A stretch of DNA of 64,000 nt, taken from assembly GCA_002376235.1 (NCBI GenBank), contig DFNX01000014.1:1-64000 (forward strand), in the 5' to 3' direction. The DNA comes from Neorhizobium sp. UBA3556. GTDB taxonomy: Bacteria > Pseudomonadota > Alphaproteobacteria > Rhizobiales > Rhizobiaceae. A model generated the notes under the pieces. That model was not told where the DNA came from and searched no databases. It was given only the letters and a program-made list of their open reading frames with translations. Positions 27,128 through 36,317 of the stretch are shown here, one piece after another (position 1 is the first letter of the stretch; every line of letters starts with the position of its first letter). A program made the position numbers and the translations under genes.

Positions 27128-28555
27128 TTACCCGCGTCCGAACTCGTCCACAATGCGGATGATGTCGTCTTCCCCGAGATAGGAACCCGTCTGAACTTCA
27201 ATCATTTCCAGCATGATCTTGCCGGGATTGGCGAGCCGGTGGACTTCGCCCTGCGGGATGTAGACGGACTCGTTTTCGCGCACGATCTTGATCTCGTCGC
27301 CGACAGTCACTTCCGCCGTGCCCTTCACGCAGATCCAGTGTTCGGAGCGGTGATGGTGCTTTTGCAGCGACAGCTTCTTGCCCGGTGTGACGAACAGTCG
27401 CTTCACCTGGAAGCGGTCGCCGTTGAGGATCGACGTGTATCCGCCCCAGGGACGATAGGATGTCGGATGGGTCTGGGTCAGCGCTGCGGTGCCCTTGGCG
27501 GATCCGAGCAGCTTGACCAGCGAGCCGACGCTCTGGCTCTCGTCGAGCTTGCCGACATAGACGGCGTCCTCGCTGGCGATGACGGCCACGCCGTCCAGGC
27601 CCTGAACGGCGAGATGGCTGGTACGCGACATCACGAGCGAGTTGCGGGTGTTGACGACGGTGGCGTTGCCGAGTGCGACATTGCCGTCGGTATCCTGTCT
27701 ACCGAGTTTCCACACCGCATCCCAGCTGCCCATGTCCGACCAGGAGAATGAGGAGGGGACGACCGCAGCATTCGCAGTCTTTTCCATGATCGCATAGTCG
27801 ATCGAAATATCGGTGGCCTTGCCGAAGGCCTCTGCGTCGAGCCGGACGAAATCGAGATCGTTCTGTGCCTTGGCAACGGATGCGGTTGCCGCATCGGCGA
27901 CCGCAGGCGCGTATTTCTTCATTTCCGACATCACCTGGGCAACGCCGAACATGAAAATGCCAGAGTTCCACAAGAACCCGCCGGCATCGAGCATAGCCGC
28001 CGCCTTATCCGCATCCGGCTTTTCCACGAAGCGCTTCACCGATTTGGCGCCTTCGCCAAGATCCTTGCCGACTTCGATATAACCGTACCCGGTTGCCGGC
28101 TCCGTCGGCATGATGCCGAAGGTGACGAGCTTGCCGGCCTTTGCCGTCTTGAAGGCGATATCGATCGCTTCCTGATAGCTGTCACCGGAGACGATCTCAT
28201 GATCGGAAGCCAGAACCTGGATTATGGCCTCGTCGCCGAATTTCTTCATCACGAAGGCGGCAGCAGCCGCGACAGCCGGCGCGGTATTGCGCGCCGTCGG
28301 CTCCAGCAGCACGCCTGAAAGCTTCACGTTCAGTTCGCGGGCCTGCTCGGCCACGAGAAAGCGGAAATCCTCGTTGGTGATCACGACCGGCGCCTCATAG
28401 AGGCTGCTGTCGGAGATGCGCTCCAGCGTCTTCTGGAAGAGACTGAGATCATCGGTGAACTGGATGAACTGCTTTGGCGCGCTTGCACGCGAGAGCGGCC
28501 AAAGACGTGTTCCCTTGCCGCCCGCCATGATTACCGGAATGATCTTGTCAGTCAT
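27128..28555 (-). CDS. manC: Mannose-1-P guanylyltransferase / mannose-6-P isomerase
   Basis: A 475-residue bifunctional enzyme making GDP-mannose. The N-terminal nucleotidyltransferase starts with 'VIMAGGKGTRLWPLSR', and the C-terminal cupin has 'RPWGGY', 'HHHRSEHW' and 'PQGEVHR' (phosphomannose isomerase type II). ATG 28555 is chosen because GGCGGGGC lies just upstream; ATG 28576 has no ribosome site. The upstream neighbour pmm supplies mannose-1-P. Confidence 0.94.
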   Translation of the reverse strand: MTDKIIPVIMAGGKGTRLWPLSRASAPKQFIQFTDDLSLFQKTLERISDSSLYEAPVVITNEDFRFLVAEQARELNVKLSGVLLEPTARNTAPAVAAAAAFVMKKFGDEAIIQVLASDHEIVSGDSYQEAIDIAFKTAKAGKLVTFGIMPTEPATGYGYIEVGKDLGEGAKSVKRFVEKPDADKAAAMLDAGGFLWNSGIFMFGVAQVMSEMKKYAPAVADAATASVAKAQNDLDFVRLDAEAFGKATDISIDYAIMEKTANAAVVPSSFSWSDMGSWDAVWKLGRQDTDGNVALGNATVVNTRNSLVMSRTSHLAVQGLDGVAVIASEDAVYVGKLDESQSVGSLVKLLGSAKGTAALTQTHPTSYRPWGGYTSILNGDRFQVKRLFVTPGKKLSLQKHHHRSEHWICVKGTAEVTVGDEIKIVRENESVYIPQGEVHRLANPGKIMLEMIEVQTGSYLGEDDIIRIVDEFGRG

Positions 28556-28601
28556 GCTTGCCCCGCCTTGTGCCATTCTGTGTTCAGTACCGGATTATCT
28601 T

Positions 28602-30026
28602 CTAAATATTGCGTCCGGTCGCAAAGTGCCGGATCAGTGCCAAGCCATCGTTCAGCAGTGCCGAGGCAGCTTCCTCGGTCGGTGCCTCGACATAACAACG
28701 CATCTCTGGCGCATTGCCCGATGGGCGTAGATGGATGATGCGGCCATCCTCGAGAGTGACCCTCAAACCGTCAATATCGCTTTTCTTGGCAACCGCGCCG
28801 ATTGGCGACAGAAAAGTTTTAAGGTTCTCGTCTGATTGCCTGAGATCGGCCATCAGTGCCGCACTCGTTTCGATTGGAAAACTCTCCAGCCTGTCTGCCA
28901 TCGCAACCGGCATGCGAAAATCTTGCGCCAGTTGCGAAAGCCGACGCTTCTTTTGCGCGGCAAACCAGAGAGGGGCGAGGATAGGAAGAAAGCTGTCGCG
29001 TGTCGGCAGCGGTCGGATCGATCCGCCCGGCAATGAAAAGGTGGAGGCCGTCAGCAGGCCGCCATTGGCCTCGAACCCCATGACCTTCTCGTGTCCTGCG
29101 GCCAAAGCCTCGTTCATGCCGGCAATGACGAAGGGGGATCCCACCCGTGTGCGAACTACCTCGAACGTGCCATTTGCCTCGATGCCGGAATTGGACGTGA
29201 CCGGTGTTACGACCACATCCGCGCCAAGGAACAGCGATGAGATCAGGCCGATGAGGTCGCCACGCACCGGTTCGCCCTTTTCATCGGAAAGGAGAGGGCG
29301 GTCTCCGTCGCCATCGGCGGAAACGATGGCATCCAGACCATGTTCGCTAACCCATTGGCGCAGTGATGAGATCGTCTCGGGTGAAACCGCTTCGGTATCG
29401 ACCGGAATGAAATCTTCCGAAAATCCGAGTTCGACCACCTCGGCACCGTAATGCCGGATCGCCTCGACCAGCAGATCGCGTGCGACAGTCGAATGCTGAT
29501 AGACGCCGATCTTCAGTCCCGTGAGCGCACCAGCGGGCAGGATGGACAAAACGCGGCTTGTAAACAAAGCATTCGCGGCATCGCTTCTATCCGGTGCCGT
29601 GCCGGGTGTCGCATCGATATCGGTATCAGCCAGTTCAGCAGCGATCGCCGAAATCTGCAATTCGTCCTGCTTGTCGATCTCGCCGTCCGCGCGGTAGAAT
29701 TTGATGCCGTTACGATCGGCCGGAATATGCGACCCGGTAATCATCAGCGACGCTGCGCCGATATCGAGGCCATAAAGCGCAAGAGCCGGCGTCGGCAAGG
29801 CACCGCAATCGAGAGGGTGAAGCCCTGCACGCTGAAGCGCTCCGATGCAGGTTGCAGCGATGGACGGACTGGATGGACGAAAATCGCGTCCGACCAGAAT
29901 GGGATCTCCCGCCTTCGCCAGGCCGCTTCTGATCAGGTGTTTTGCAAATGCTTGCGCATAAAGTGCTGATGCACGACCTTCGAGATCGGTAACCAGGCCT
30001 CTCAGTCCGCTCGTGCCGAATTTCAT
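28602..30026 (-). CDS. Phosphomannomutase (PMM/PGM family)
   Basis: A 474-residue alpha-D-phosphohexomutase. The phosphoserine loop is 'TGSHIP', where the family usually has TASHNP; the Mg-binding loop is 'DGDGDRP'; the C-terminal phosphate loop is 'RPSGNAPEMR'. The substitution of Gly and Ile in the active-site loop is notable but occurs in rhizobial homologues as far as I recall. ATG 30026 starts the conserved 'KFGTSGLRG'; the longer frame to 30092 lacks support. It lies 46 bp upstream of manC and is probably cotranscribed with it. Confidence 0.88.
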   Translation of the reverse strand: MKFGTSGLRGLVTDLEGRASALYAQAFAKHLIRSGLAKAGDPILVGRDFRPSSPSIAATCIGALQRAGLHPLDCGALPTPALALYGLDIGAASLMITGSHIPADRNGIKFYRADGEIDKQDELQISAIAAELADTDIDATPGTAPDRSDAANALFTSRVLSILPAGALTGLKIGVYQHSTVARDLLVEAIRHYGAEVVELGFSEDFIPVDTEAVSPETISSLRQWVSEHGLDAIVSADGDGDRPLLSDEKGEPVRGDLIGLISSLFLGADVVVTPVTSNSGIEANGTFEVVRTRVGSPFVIAGMNEALAAGHEKVMGFEANGGLLTASTFSLPGGSIRPLPTRDSFLPILAPLWFAAQKKRRLSQLAQDFRMPVAMADRLESFPIETSAALMADLRQSDENLKTFLSPIGAVAKKSDIDGLRVTLEDGRIIHLRPSGNAPEMRCYVEAPTEEAASALLNDGLALIRHFATGRNI

Positions 30027-30233
30027 TGCCAATCCACTAGGTTGAAAACGCCATATACTAGACGATACGCTCGAATCTCGCCCGCTTTTCACGAAACATA
30101 TTTAACGTCTAAACCTTGTGACGGGCAGCCGAAAAATGTGCAAGTTGAAGACGTGGCCGGACTGCATTTGGCATTAAACGATGGCTGGCGAATTATCAGG
30201 CGTCGATCACCATCCTGGTGACGTCTGTCAAGG

Positions 30234-30869
30234 TTAAAACCCGTTACCACCCTTGAGTTCGGAATAGACGGTCCCTGCCATGATGGAGAGATCCATCCAC
30301 ACGGAGAAATTCTGTACATAATGAATGTCGCAGGCCACCCGCGCCCTCGCTTTGGAGGCCCTGTCGGTCGGGCCCCGCAATCCCCGCATCTGGGCAAGTC
30401 CGGTCATACCCGGTCGCATTGCATGCCTGTCGTGATAATGCGGAACGAGTTCTTCATAGGGAATGCCGGCCGCAAGCATGCCAACGGCATGGCAGCGAGG
30501 ACCGACAAGCGACATGTCGCCTTTCAGCACGTTCAGCAATTGCGGCAATTCGTCAATATTCAGGCGCCGGATGACGCGGCCTACCCTGGTAATGCGCGGG
30601 TCGTCCTGCACAGTCTGCGCCACTCCGGAATGATCGCATTGATCGACATACATGGAGCGGAACTTGTAGATCCTGATGAGCCCGCAATCCTTGTCCCAGC
30701 GGTTCTGCCGAAAGCAGGCAGGCCCCTTGCTCTCGAGCTTGATCAGCAGGCAGACCGTTAGCAACACGGGTGCAAGAATGACCAATGCACTGGCGGAAAC
30801 TACGATATCCATCGCCCTTCTGGCTGCAAGCTGCCAGTAAATTCGGGCGCACAACTGGCCCAACCCCAT
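30234..30869 (-). CDS. ExoY/PssA-like undecaprenyl-phosphate sugar transferase
   Basis: A polyprenyl-phosphate hexose-1-phosphate transferase that starts polysaccharide repeat-unit synthesis at the inner membrane. An N-terminal hydrophobic hairpin ('MDIVVSASALVILAPVLL') is followed by the catalytic region with 'KFRSM', 'DELPQLLNVLKGDMSLVGPR' and 'RPGMTGLAQ'. 211 residues from ATG 30869, which has GAGG 8 nt upstream; a TTG at 30944 would add 25 residues but has no ribosome site. In rhizobia this enzyme class (ExoY, PssA) adds Gal-P or Glc-P; the sugar cannot be told here. Confidence 0.88.
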   Translation of the reverse strand: MGLGQLCARIYWQLAARRAMDIVVSASALVILAPVLLTVCLLIKLESKGPACFRQNRWDKDCGLIRIYKFRSMYVDQCDHSGVAQTVQDDPRITRVGRVIRRLNIDELPQLLNVLKGDMSLVGPRCHAVGMLAAGIPYEELVPHYHDRHAMRPGMTGLAQMRGLRGPTDRASKARARVACDIHYVQNFSVWMDLSIMAGTVYSELKGGNGF

Positions 30870-30944
30870 TTGCGATGCCTCGCTATTGGGGGGTAAAGTT
30901 TCGTGTACGTCCAATTGTAGGATATTCACTGGATCACCGCACAA

Positions 30945-31247
30945 CTATATTATGGATCAACTTTATAGTGATATAATAGCGCACAAGCTTCTTGCTGTCA
31001 GCGAAGAAATTAAAAAAAGATTAAATATGATGTTCGATCGGATGTAATTTTCCGGCAAAGTAAGAGTTTAGGCTGACGTTGTGAAGTAATGGCCATGCAC
31101 GGATTTGCGTCTATATTGACGATGCGGCTTTGATGCTCGTGAAGATGCGCGGTGGGTCGATTTGTGACGCTGTATCTATCGGAGATATGCCTCAATCAAT
31201 GGGATTGTCGGTCTGCCCTACAAGTCCTTCGCCGCTGAAATTGAAGG
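30945..31247. other. AT-rich intergenic region
   Basis: About 300 bp with low GC, especially 30945-31040 (runs such as TATAATAG and AAAAAAAG). It likely holds the promoter of the sugar transferase. I see no convincing gene or repeat in it. Confidence 0.5.
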
Positions 31248-31352
31248 CTACCACACGTAAACCAGCAACCCGATGGCGAATGCCCAGATTGCCAGCGAGA
31301 TGCTGAAAACGAGAAGATAGTTTTTGAAGCGTCTTGCCATGATTCTGATCAT
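31248..31352 (-). CDS. Candidate 34-aa membrane peptide
   Basis: ATG 31352 (or internal ATG 31340) opens a peptide with a basic start ('MARRFKNYLL') and a single hydrophobic span ending 'LLVYVW'. A weak CGAG sits upstream. It lies just after the glycosyltransferase remnant. The charge pattern fits a one-pass small membrane protein, but there is no family evidence. Confidence 0.35.
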   Translation of the reverse strand: MIRIMARRFKNYLLVFSISLAIWAFAIGLLVYVW

Positions 31353-31389
31353 GTCTCGGTTTTGTGCATGGTTAAAACCCGGCCAAGAC

Positions 31390-31914
31390 TTATGGCTTAT
31401 ATTTCGTTAATCGCTGCGAATGCGCTGCGCGCCAATTCGGGAATTCGTCTGAAAACAGAACGTTTGAGCCTACCGGCCTCGCGATCACCGGCAGACCGGC
31501 GCTCAAGGATTCGATGATCGCCATCGGAAATCCTTCCTGATAGCTCGGCAAAACAAGCGCACTGCGTGAGCTTAACGGGTCATGGACATCCTTGCCGGAC
31601 ACCCATCCGATGAAATCGACACGTTCACCGATCCCAAGCTCTTTGGCCCCGGCCTTGTACCTGTCTACCTGTCCGCCACCGGCAAGCGTGAGCCTGATCG
31701 AAAAACCTTCATTCTTCAGCCGCGCAACGGCCTGCAGCAACTCGCCCACGCCTTTGCGCGGAGAGAGATTGGCCACGATCAGAAAATGCCATGGGTCGAC
31801 GTTATCCGCTCCCGCTCCGACATTCTCGGCTGCGTTGAACCGAATAACGACCTTCTTCGGATCGAGATCCATCTCGTCCGTCAAAAGCTTGCGTTCCCAG
31901 TAGAGCCGAAAGTT
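31390..31914 (-). pseudogene. Glycosyltransferase (GT4 family) remnant
   Basis: The frame encodes the C-terminal nucleotide-sugar-binding half of a group 1 glycosyltransferase: 'LIVANLSPRKGVGELLQAV', 'LTLAGGG', 'SYQEGFPMAIIESLSAGLPVIARPVG'. The acceptor-binding N-terminal domain is absent. The GT reading ('NFRLYWERKLL') begins directly after the TGA of the prsE-like gene and in the same frame, marking a deletion junction. The C-terminus also departs from the family after 'RPVGSN'. It is a broken gene, probably once part of the EPS cluster. Confidence 0.8.
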
Positions 31915-33228
31915 TCAGTTTTCCCGCATCGCCCTTTCCATCTGGTCGCTGATCGGTTTCATCAGATAGGCAAGCGCGGTTCTCGGCTCCGCCTTTATAT
32001 AGGCCTCCACCGGCATGCCGGGGATCAGCGCCAGTTGTCCAAGCTTCGCACGCTCTTGCGGCGAGATCGCAATGCGGGCGGAATACCAGGTCTCGCCCGT
32101 CTGTTCGTTGGCGCTGACATCGGGCGAGAGGCTCTCCACCCGGCCTTCGATCTCGGATGTTGTTCTCTGGTTGAATGCCGAAAAGCGCAGCCGTGCCACC
32201 TGTCCGATCGAAATCTGATCCACATCGGTCGGCTTGATCCGCATGTCGACGGTCAGCATATCGCGGGTCGGAACGATATTCATTGCTGTTTCGCCGGGGC
32301 TCAAAAGTCCTCCGATCGTGTGCGTCGCCAGCTGATGGACGATGCCGTCGACAGGTGCGCGGATATCAAGATGGGCGATCTGGTCCTCAAGCGCCAGGCG
32401 CTGTTGCTCCAGCTTGGCAAGCCGGCCTTCCGTGTCGACAAGATCGGTAAGCACCTCCGCGCGGCGATCCTTTTGCAGTTGCGCGATCTGGAGCTCGATT
32501 TCCGTAATCCGTTTTGCGGCGGTGGCTTCGTCGGAAAGTAGCTGGCTGCGCTCGCCGCTCAACTGCGCCACGATACGCTTGGAATCTGCCAACCGGGAAA
32601 ACTGCACGAGACCGTTCTTGGCAAGATTGTCCAGTCTCTCTGCCTGCTGGCCGCTCCACGAGGCTTCTTCCGTATTGGCGACCAGCCTCTGGCGGGTGCC
32701 GTCGCGTTGCTGCTCGATCTGGGCAATCTGCTCTTTCAATTGCGCCGTCTTGGCTTCTATCTGGTCGCGCCTTGCCTCAAACAGCGAGGTCTCGGACTTC
32801 AGTCCTGCGATGAATGGCTGGTCGTCCAGCCGGGACATTTGCTGTAACGGATCGATCAGTTCCGTGGTCCCGTCGCGCTCGGCTATAAGCCGCAGGCGGC
32901 GCGCGTCCAGCTGATCTATTTCCTTGGAGGTCGCCGAAAGACTTGTAAAGGCTTCGACGCCATCAAGACGCAGCAGGATGTCTCCGGCATGAACCATCAC
33001 GCCGTTGGCGACGCGGATTTCCCTGACGATACCGCCCTTGCCATGCTGGATCTTTTTCGTATTGCCCTCGACACCGACAACGCCCCCGCCGATCACCGCG
33101 GAGCTGATATTCATCGTTGTCGCCCAGCCGCCGGCACCAATCACGAGAACGCCAAGCGTCACGCCGGCAAGCAGCATATAGCGTCTGATCGCTGTGTTGG
33201 CCGGGCTTTCCGGATGGGCTCTCGTCAT
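31915..33228 (-). CDS. prsE: Type I secretion membrane fusion protein (HlyD/PrsE family)
   Basis: A 437-residue periplasmic adaptor of a type I secretion system. One N-terminal transmembrane segment (about 17-38), then 'VVGVEGNTKKIQHGKGGIV', a long coiled coil (about 90-290), and the C-terminal 'MPVEAYIK...YLMKPISDQ' typical of this family. It overlaps the ABC-transporter gene by 4 bases, so the two are coupled. In Rhizobium leguminosarum PrsD/PrsE export glycanases and Rap adhesins and lie next to pss genes, as here. The symbol is by context. Confidence 0.85.
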   Translation of the reverse strand: MTRAHPESPANTAIRRYMLLAGVTLGVLVIGAGGWATTMNISSAVIGGGVVGVEGNTKKIQHGKGGIVREIRVANGVMVHAGDILLRLDGVEAFTSLSATSKEIDQLDARRLRLIAERDGTTELIDPLQQMSRLDDQPFIAGLKSETSLFEARRDQIEAKTAQLKEQIAQIEQQRDGTRQRLVANTEEASWSGQQAERLDNLAKNGLVQFSRLADSKRIVAQLSGERSQLLSDEATAAKRITEIELQIAQLQKDRRAEVLTDLVDTEGRLAKLEQQRLALEDQIAHLDIRAPVDGIVHQLATHTIGGLLSPGETAMNIVPTRDMLTVDMRIKPTDVDQISIGQVARLRFSAFNQRTTSEIEGRVESLSPDVSANEQTGETWYSARIAISPQERAKLGQLALIPGMPVEAYIKAEPRTALAYLMKPISDQMERAMREN

Positions 33229-34931
33229 GCGGTCCTCCGGACTTCGTCAGGCCGTGTCTTGAGTTTGCTTAAGATCTCGTCGCGAGGCCCGAATGCGCTC
33301 ATCGTGCCGTTGTTGACGACGATGAGGTGATCAACGACCTTCAGCATATTGGCCCGATGGGCGATCACGACGACGATCGCTCCCTTCTGGCGTGCGCCCA
33401 TGATTGCGGATGTAAGTGCCTCTTCGCCTTCCGCGTCGAGATTGGAATTCGGCTCATCGAGAACGACAACGAACGGGTTGCCAAAGAGCGCGCGCGCCAG
33501 CCCGATACGCTGACGTTGCCCACCCGATAGCGTGCCGCCGCCGGCGCCCACCTGCGTGTCATAGCCATTCGGCAGTGAGAGGATCAGGTCATGGACATTG
33601 GCGAGCTTGGCCGCCTCCATGATCTTCTCCGGCGTTGCGGAGGGCGAAAAGCGTCCGATATTCTCGGCAACCGTACCGGCGAAAAGTTCGACGATCTGCG
33701 GCAGGTATCCGATAGAGGGGCCAAGCCTGTCGCTGTTCCATTGTGTAAGTTCGGCTCCATCCAGCCGGATCGTGCCTCTCAGCGCGGGCCAGGCGCCGAC
33801 AAGCGCACGGCCAAGGCAAGACTTGCCGCTGCCGCTCGGTCCGATGATGCCGACACCCTGGCCGGCAAACAGGCTGACGGAGACATTCTGAACGAGCGCT
33901 TTTCCGCTTCCGGGTGCTGCGACCGCCAGACCGGCGACCGAAAGCGAGCGGTTTGGCATCGGCAACAGCATTTCCGCGGCTTCCGGCTCGATCCGGTCGA
34001 AGGTTTCCTGCAGGCGTCGGGCCGATTGTCGTGCCGATATGAAGTTGCGCCACTGAACGGTCGCCATTTCGATCGGGGCGAGCGCCTTGGAGGTTAGCAC
34101 AGAAGCCGCGATGATGACGCCGGCAGATGCCAGTTGGTCGATGACCAGAAGCGCGCCAAGCGCCAGCATGCCGGATTGAAGTGCAAGCCGGAAGATTTTC
34201 GCGATGGCAGTGAAGGTGGCGGTCAGGTTGCTGCCGCGAAGATTTTCCGCACTATATTTTTCATGTGCAGTTTCGATACGCGCGGCAAATGCGTCCTGCA
34301 TGCCCATGGCGCGCAATGTGTCGGCGTTACGGCGGCCGGATTCGGAAAGCTCCCATCGGCTTGCCAGCATTTGTGCGGCTCGTTTGCTCGGATTTCTCAG
34401 CAGAAACTCGCTGCAAAGCGTCAAGCTCAAGAGTACGATGGCGCCGCCGACGACGGCAAGCCCGAACAGGGGATGAAAAAGATAAAGCAGAAAGACGAAG
34501 ACCGGAATCCAGGGCAGATCGGCGATTGCAATAGGGCCGGGGCCGCTCATGAATTGGCGGATCTGATCCAGATCCCGAAGCGGTGCCGATGACTCCCCAT
34601 CCTGGCCGGCTGCCGGGGCGGCAAGCGTCGCCATGATCGACGGCTCGCTCAACTGCTCATCGAGGCGGCGTCCGATCTGCAGGAGTATCTTGGAGCGAAG
34701 AATCTCTATGATCGCCAGCACGGCATAGATGCCTGCCGCAAGCAGTGAAAGTGCTGCAAGCGTGGGAATGCTGTGGCTTGCAAGGACGCGGTCATAGACC
34801 TGCATCATGAACAGCGGGCTGATCAGCATCAGAATGTTGCTGACGGCGCTTAAGACCGCAACGCCGATAAACGCCTGCCGTGCTGCGGAAATAGCCGATC
34901 GGATCGAGACGTGCCCGTTTGTCCTAGCCAA
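33225..34931 (-). CDS. prsD: Type I secretion ABC transporter (PrsD family)
   Basis: A permease-ATPase fusion of about 568 residues. Six predicted membrane spans occupy the N-terminal half ('ISPLFMMQVYDRVL' is typical of type I exporters). Walker A 'GPSGSGKS' is near residue 365, the ABC signature 'LSGGQRQR' near 470, and Walker B 'VVVLDEPNSNLD' follows. There is no N-terminal C39 peptidase domain, so substrates have C-terminal signals. TTG 34931 with TGAGG upstream is preferred; TTG 34958 is the other option. No substrate gene or TolC is visible in the window. Confidence 0.86.
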   Translation of the reverse strand: MARTNGHVSIRSAISAARQAFIGVAVLSAVSNILMLISPLFMMQVYDRVLASHSIPTLAALSLLAAGIYAVLAIIEILRSKILLQIGRRLDEQLSEPSIMATLAAPAAGQDGESSAPLRDLDQIRQFMSGPGPIAIADLPWIPVFVFLLYLFHPLFGLAVVGGAIVLLSLTLCSEFLLRNPSKRAAQMLASRWELSESGRRNADTLRAMGMQDAFAARIETAHEKYSAENLRGSNLTATFTAIAKIFRLALQSGMLALGALLVIDQLASAGVIIAASVLTSKALAPIEMATVQWRNFISARQSARRLQETFDRIEPEAAEMLLPMPNRSLSVAGLAVAAPGSGKALVQNVSVSLFAGQGVGIIGPSGSGKSCLGRALVGAWPALRGTIRLDGAELTQWNSDRLGPSIGYLPQIVELFAGTVAENIGRFSPSATPEKIMEAAKLANVHDLILSLPNGYDTQVGAGGGTLSGGQRQRIGLARALFGNPFVVVLDEPNSNLDAEGEEALTSAIMGARQKGAIVVVIAHRANMLKVVDHLIVVNNGTMSAFGPRDEILSKLKTRPDEVRRTA

Positions 34932-35232
34932 GCCTGCCTCATCAACGCGCGATACCAAGGAGGGTGAGCGGCAAGGTTAGGGGGTATAGGGTTCATATTT
35001 GATGAACATCTCCGATCTCGTTGTGTCGTAGGAAGGTGGAAGTTGTTTTCCTCTCTTGCGATGCCTCTATTGCTTGCGTCGCATGACAACATGGCCTGAT
35101 CGAGAGATGAATTCGGGAAGTCAACATTAACAATAAATTAAAAAATCGAAAAACCGTGTTCAATTGCGTTGCTGTAGACGTTCGTCGGCGGCAAGTTATA
35201 CATCCATGTGTGTATTGCAAGCATACTATTGA
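34932..35232. other. Divergent intergenic region, prsD / pssD
   Basis: About 300 bp, AT-rich at 35125-35160, between divergent units. It should carry both promoters. I see no gene here. Confidence 0.45.
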
Positions 35233-35695
35233 ATGTATTGGTGTTCAATTTTGACTAGGGTACTCGCAATAACCTCTGGCGGGGGATTGGGATGAGATGA
35301 TGGTCTCGCGGGAGGACATGGCCAGCGTCGAAATGATCTATGCAAACACCTTTGCGGGGCTTGGGGAGAGCATAGGGATGGAGAATTGCTACCTCATCGA
35401 AGATTGTAACCGCGACACGCCAATGTCTGTGCTCAGATGTGCTCGCGATATCTTCGTGCTGATCCGAAAGGAGCGTCCTGATCTCATCATCTCGACAGGT
35501 GCGGTACAAGGCCTTATCGCGATTGTGATCGGCAAGATTTTCGGGTGCCGGACGATCTGGGTCGAGAGCGTCGCGAATTCCGTCGAATTGTCCATGAGTG
35601 GTCGCCTCGCCGGAAAATTCGCCGATCTTTGGCTCACGCAATGGCAACATATTTCCCGCCTCAAAGGGCCGCTTTATTGGGGCAGCATCCTGTGA
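35233..35695 (+). pseudogene. pssD: pssD-like glycosyltransferase subunit, frameshifted
   Basis: Alg14/PssD-family membrane subunit of a two-part glycosyltransferase. The N-terminal motif is read in frame 1 ('TRVLAITSGGG' from ATG 35233 or TTG 35251). The rest is in frame 2 ('WDEMMVSREDMASVEMIYAN' onward, to 'LTQWQHISRL'). Adding two bases at 35287 restores SGGGHW and exact family spacing, so a 2-nt loss in the His codon is the likely lesion. An internal ATG (35297) could still make a protein lacking the SGGGHW loop. The stop overlaps the pssE GTG start. In R. leguminosarum PssDE adds glucuronic acid to the lipid-linked EPS precursor. Confidence 0.75.
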
Positions 35696-36183
35696 TCTTG
35701 CTGACTGTCGGAACACAGCTGCCCTTTGATCGCCTGGTGCAGATCATGGACAAGATTGCACCGGAGCTTTCCGATACGATCTTTGCCCAGATCGGGCAGG
35801 GCGAATACATACCGCGTAATTTCGAATACTGCCGCATGGCTGCGCCGGATGAACTGGCTGAGAAGTTCGGCAGTGCCAGCCGGATAGTGTCGCATGCCGG
35901 AACCGGAAGCCTGTTGACGGCGCGCCGTCATCGTAAGCCGATCATTCTCTTCCCACGAAGGGCGTCGCTCGGCGAACACCGTAACGACCATCAACTTGCG
36001 ACCTGCCAGCAGTTGAACGGCTCGCCGGGCCTTTCCGTGGCTTATAATGAAGCAGATTTGAGGGCCCATCTGCGTGCCGATGCCCTTGGCACCGCCGATG
36101 AGCCTGCGTCACTCGCAACTGGGTCCAGACTGGGGCGCGGAATTGCCGATTATATCCGTCGGATCGATCATGAAGAGCATTGA
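35692..36183 (+). CDS. pssE: PssE-like (Alg13-family) glycosyltransferase subunit
   Basis: A 163-residue Alg13-like catalytic subunit with 'LLTVGTQLPFDRL' at the start, 'FAQIGQG', 'IVSHAGTGS' and 'PIILFPR...GEHRNDHQ' (nucleotide-sugar site). GTG 35692 overlaps the pssD stop as GTGA, so it needs translation of pssD for coupling. The gene itself is intact while its partner is frameshifted. The usual substrate is UDP-GlcA, made by the UDP-glucose dehydrogenase in this region. Confidence 0.82.
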   Translation: MILLTVGTQLPFDRLVQIMDKIAPELSDTIFAQIGQGEYIPRNFEYCRMAAPDELAEKFGSASRIVSHAGTGSLLTARRHRKPIILFPRRASLGEHRNDHQLATCQQLNGSPGLSVAYNEADLRAHLRADALGTADEPASLATGSRLGRGIADYIRRIDHEEH

Positions 36184-36317
36184 ATGTTACGAAAAAAAAC
36201 GGCACTTCGAATTCGAGTAGGGGTGCGGGGGTCGATCGTTCGTTCGCATTTCAGGCTCTGTTCGAATTGATGGCCTCTCTCAAATTCAAGGCCCGAATTT
36301 AAGGATTGTCGTAAGCG

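Noticed and set aside
31582..32541. 319-aa plus-strand ORF opposite the GT remnant and prsE
   Set aside because: Antisense frame with no start signals; the minus strand matches HlyD and GT4 families.
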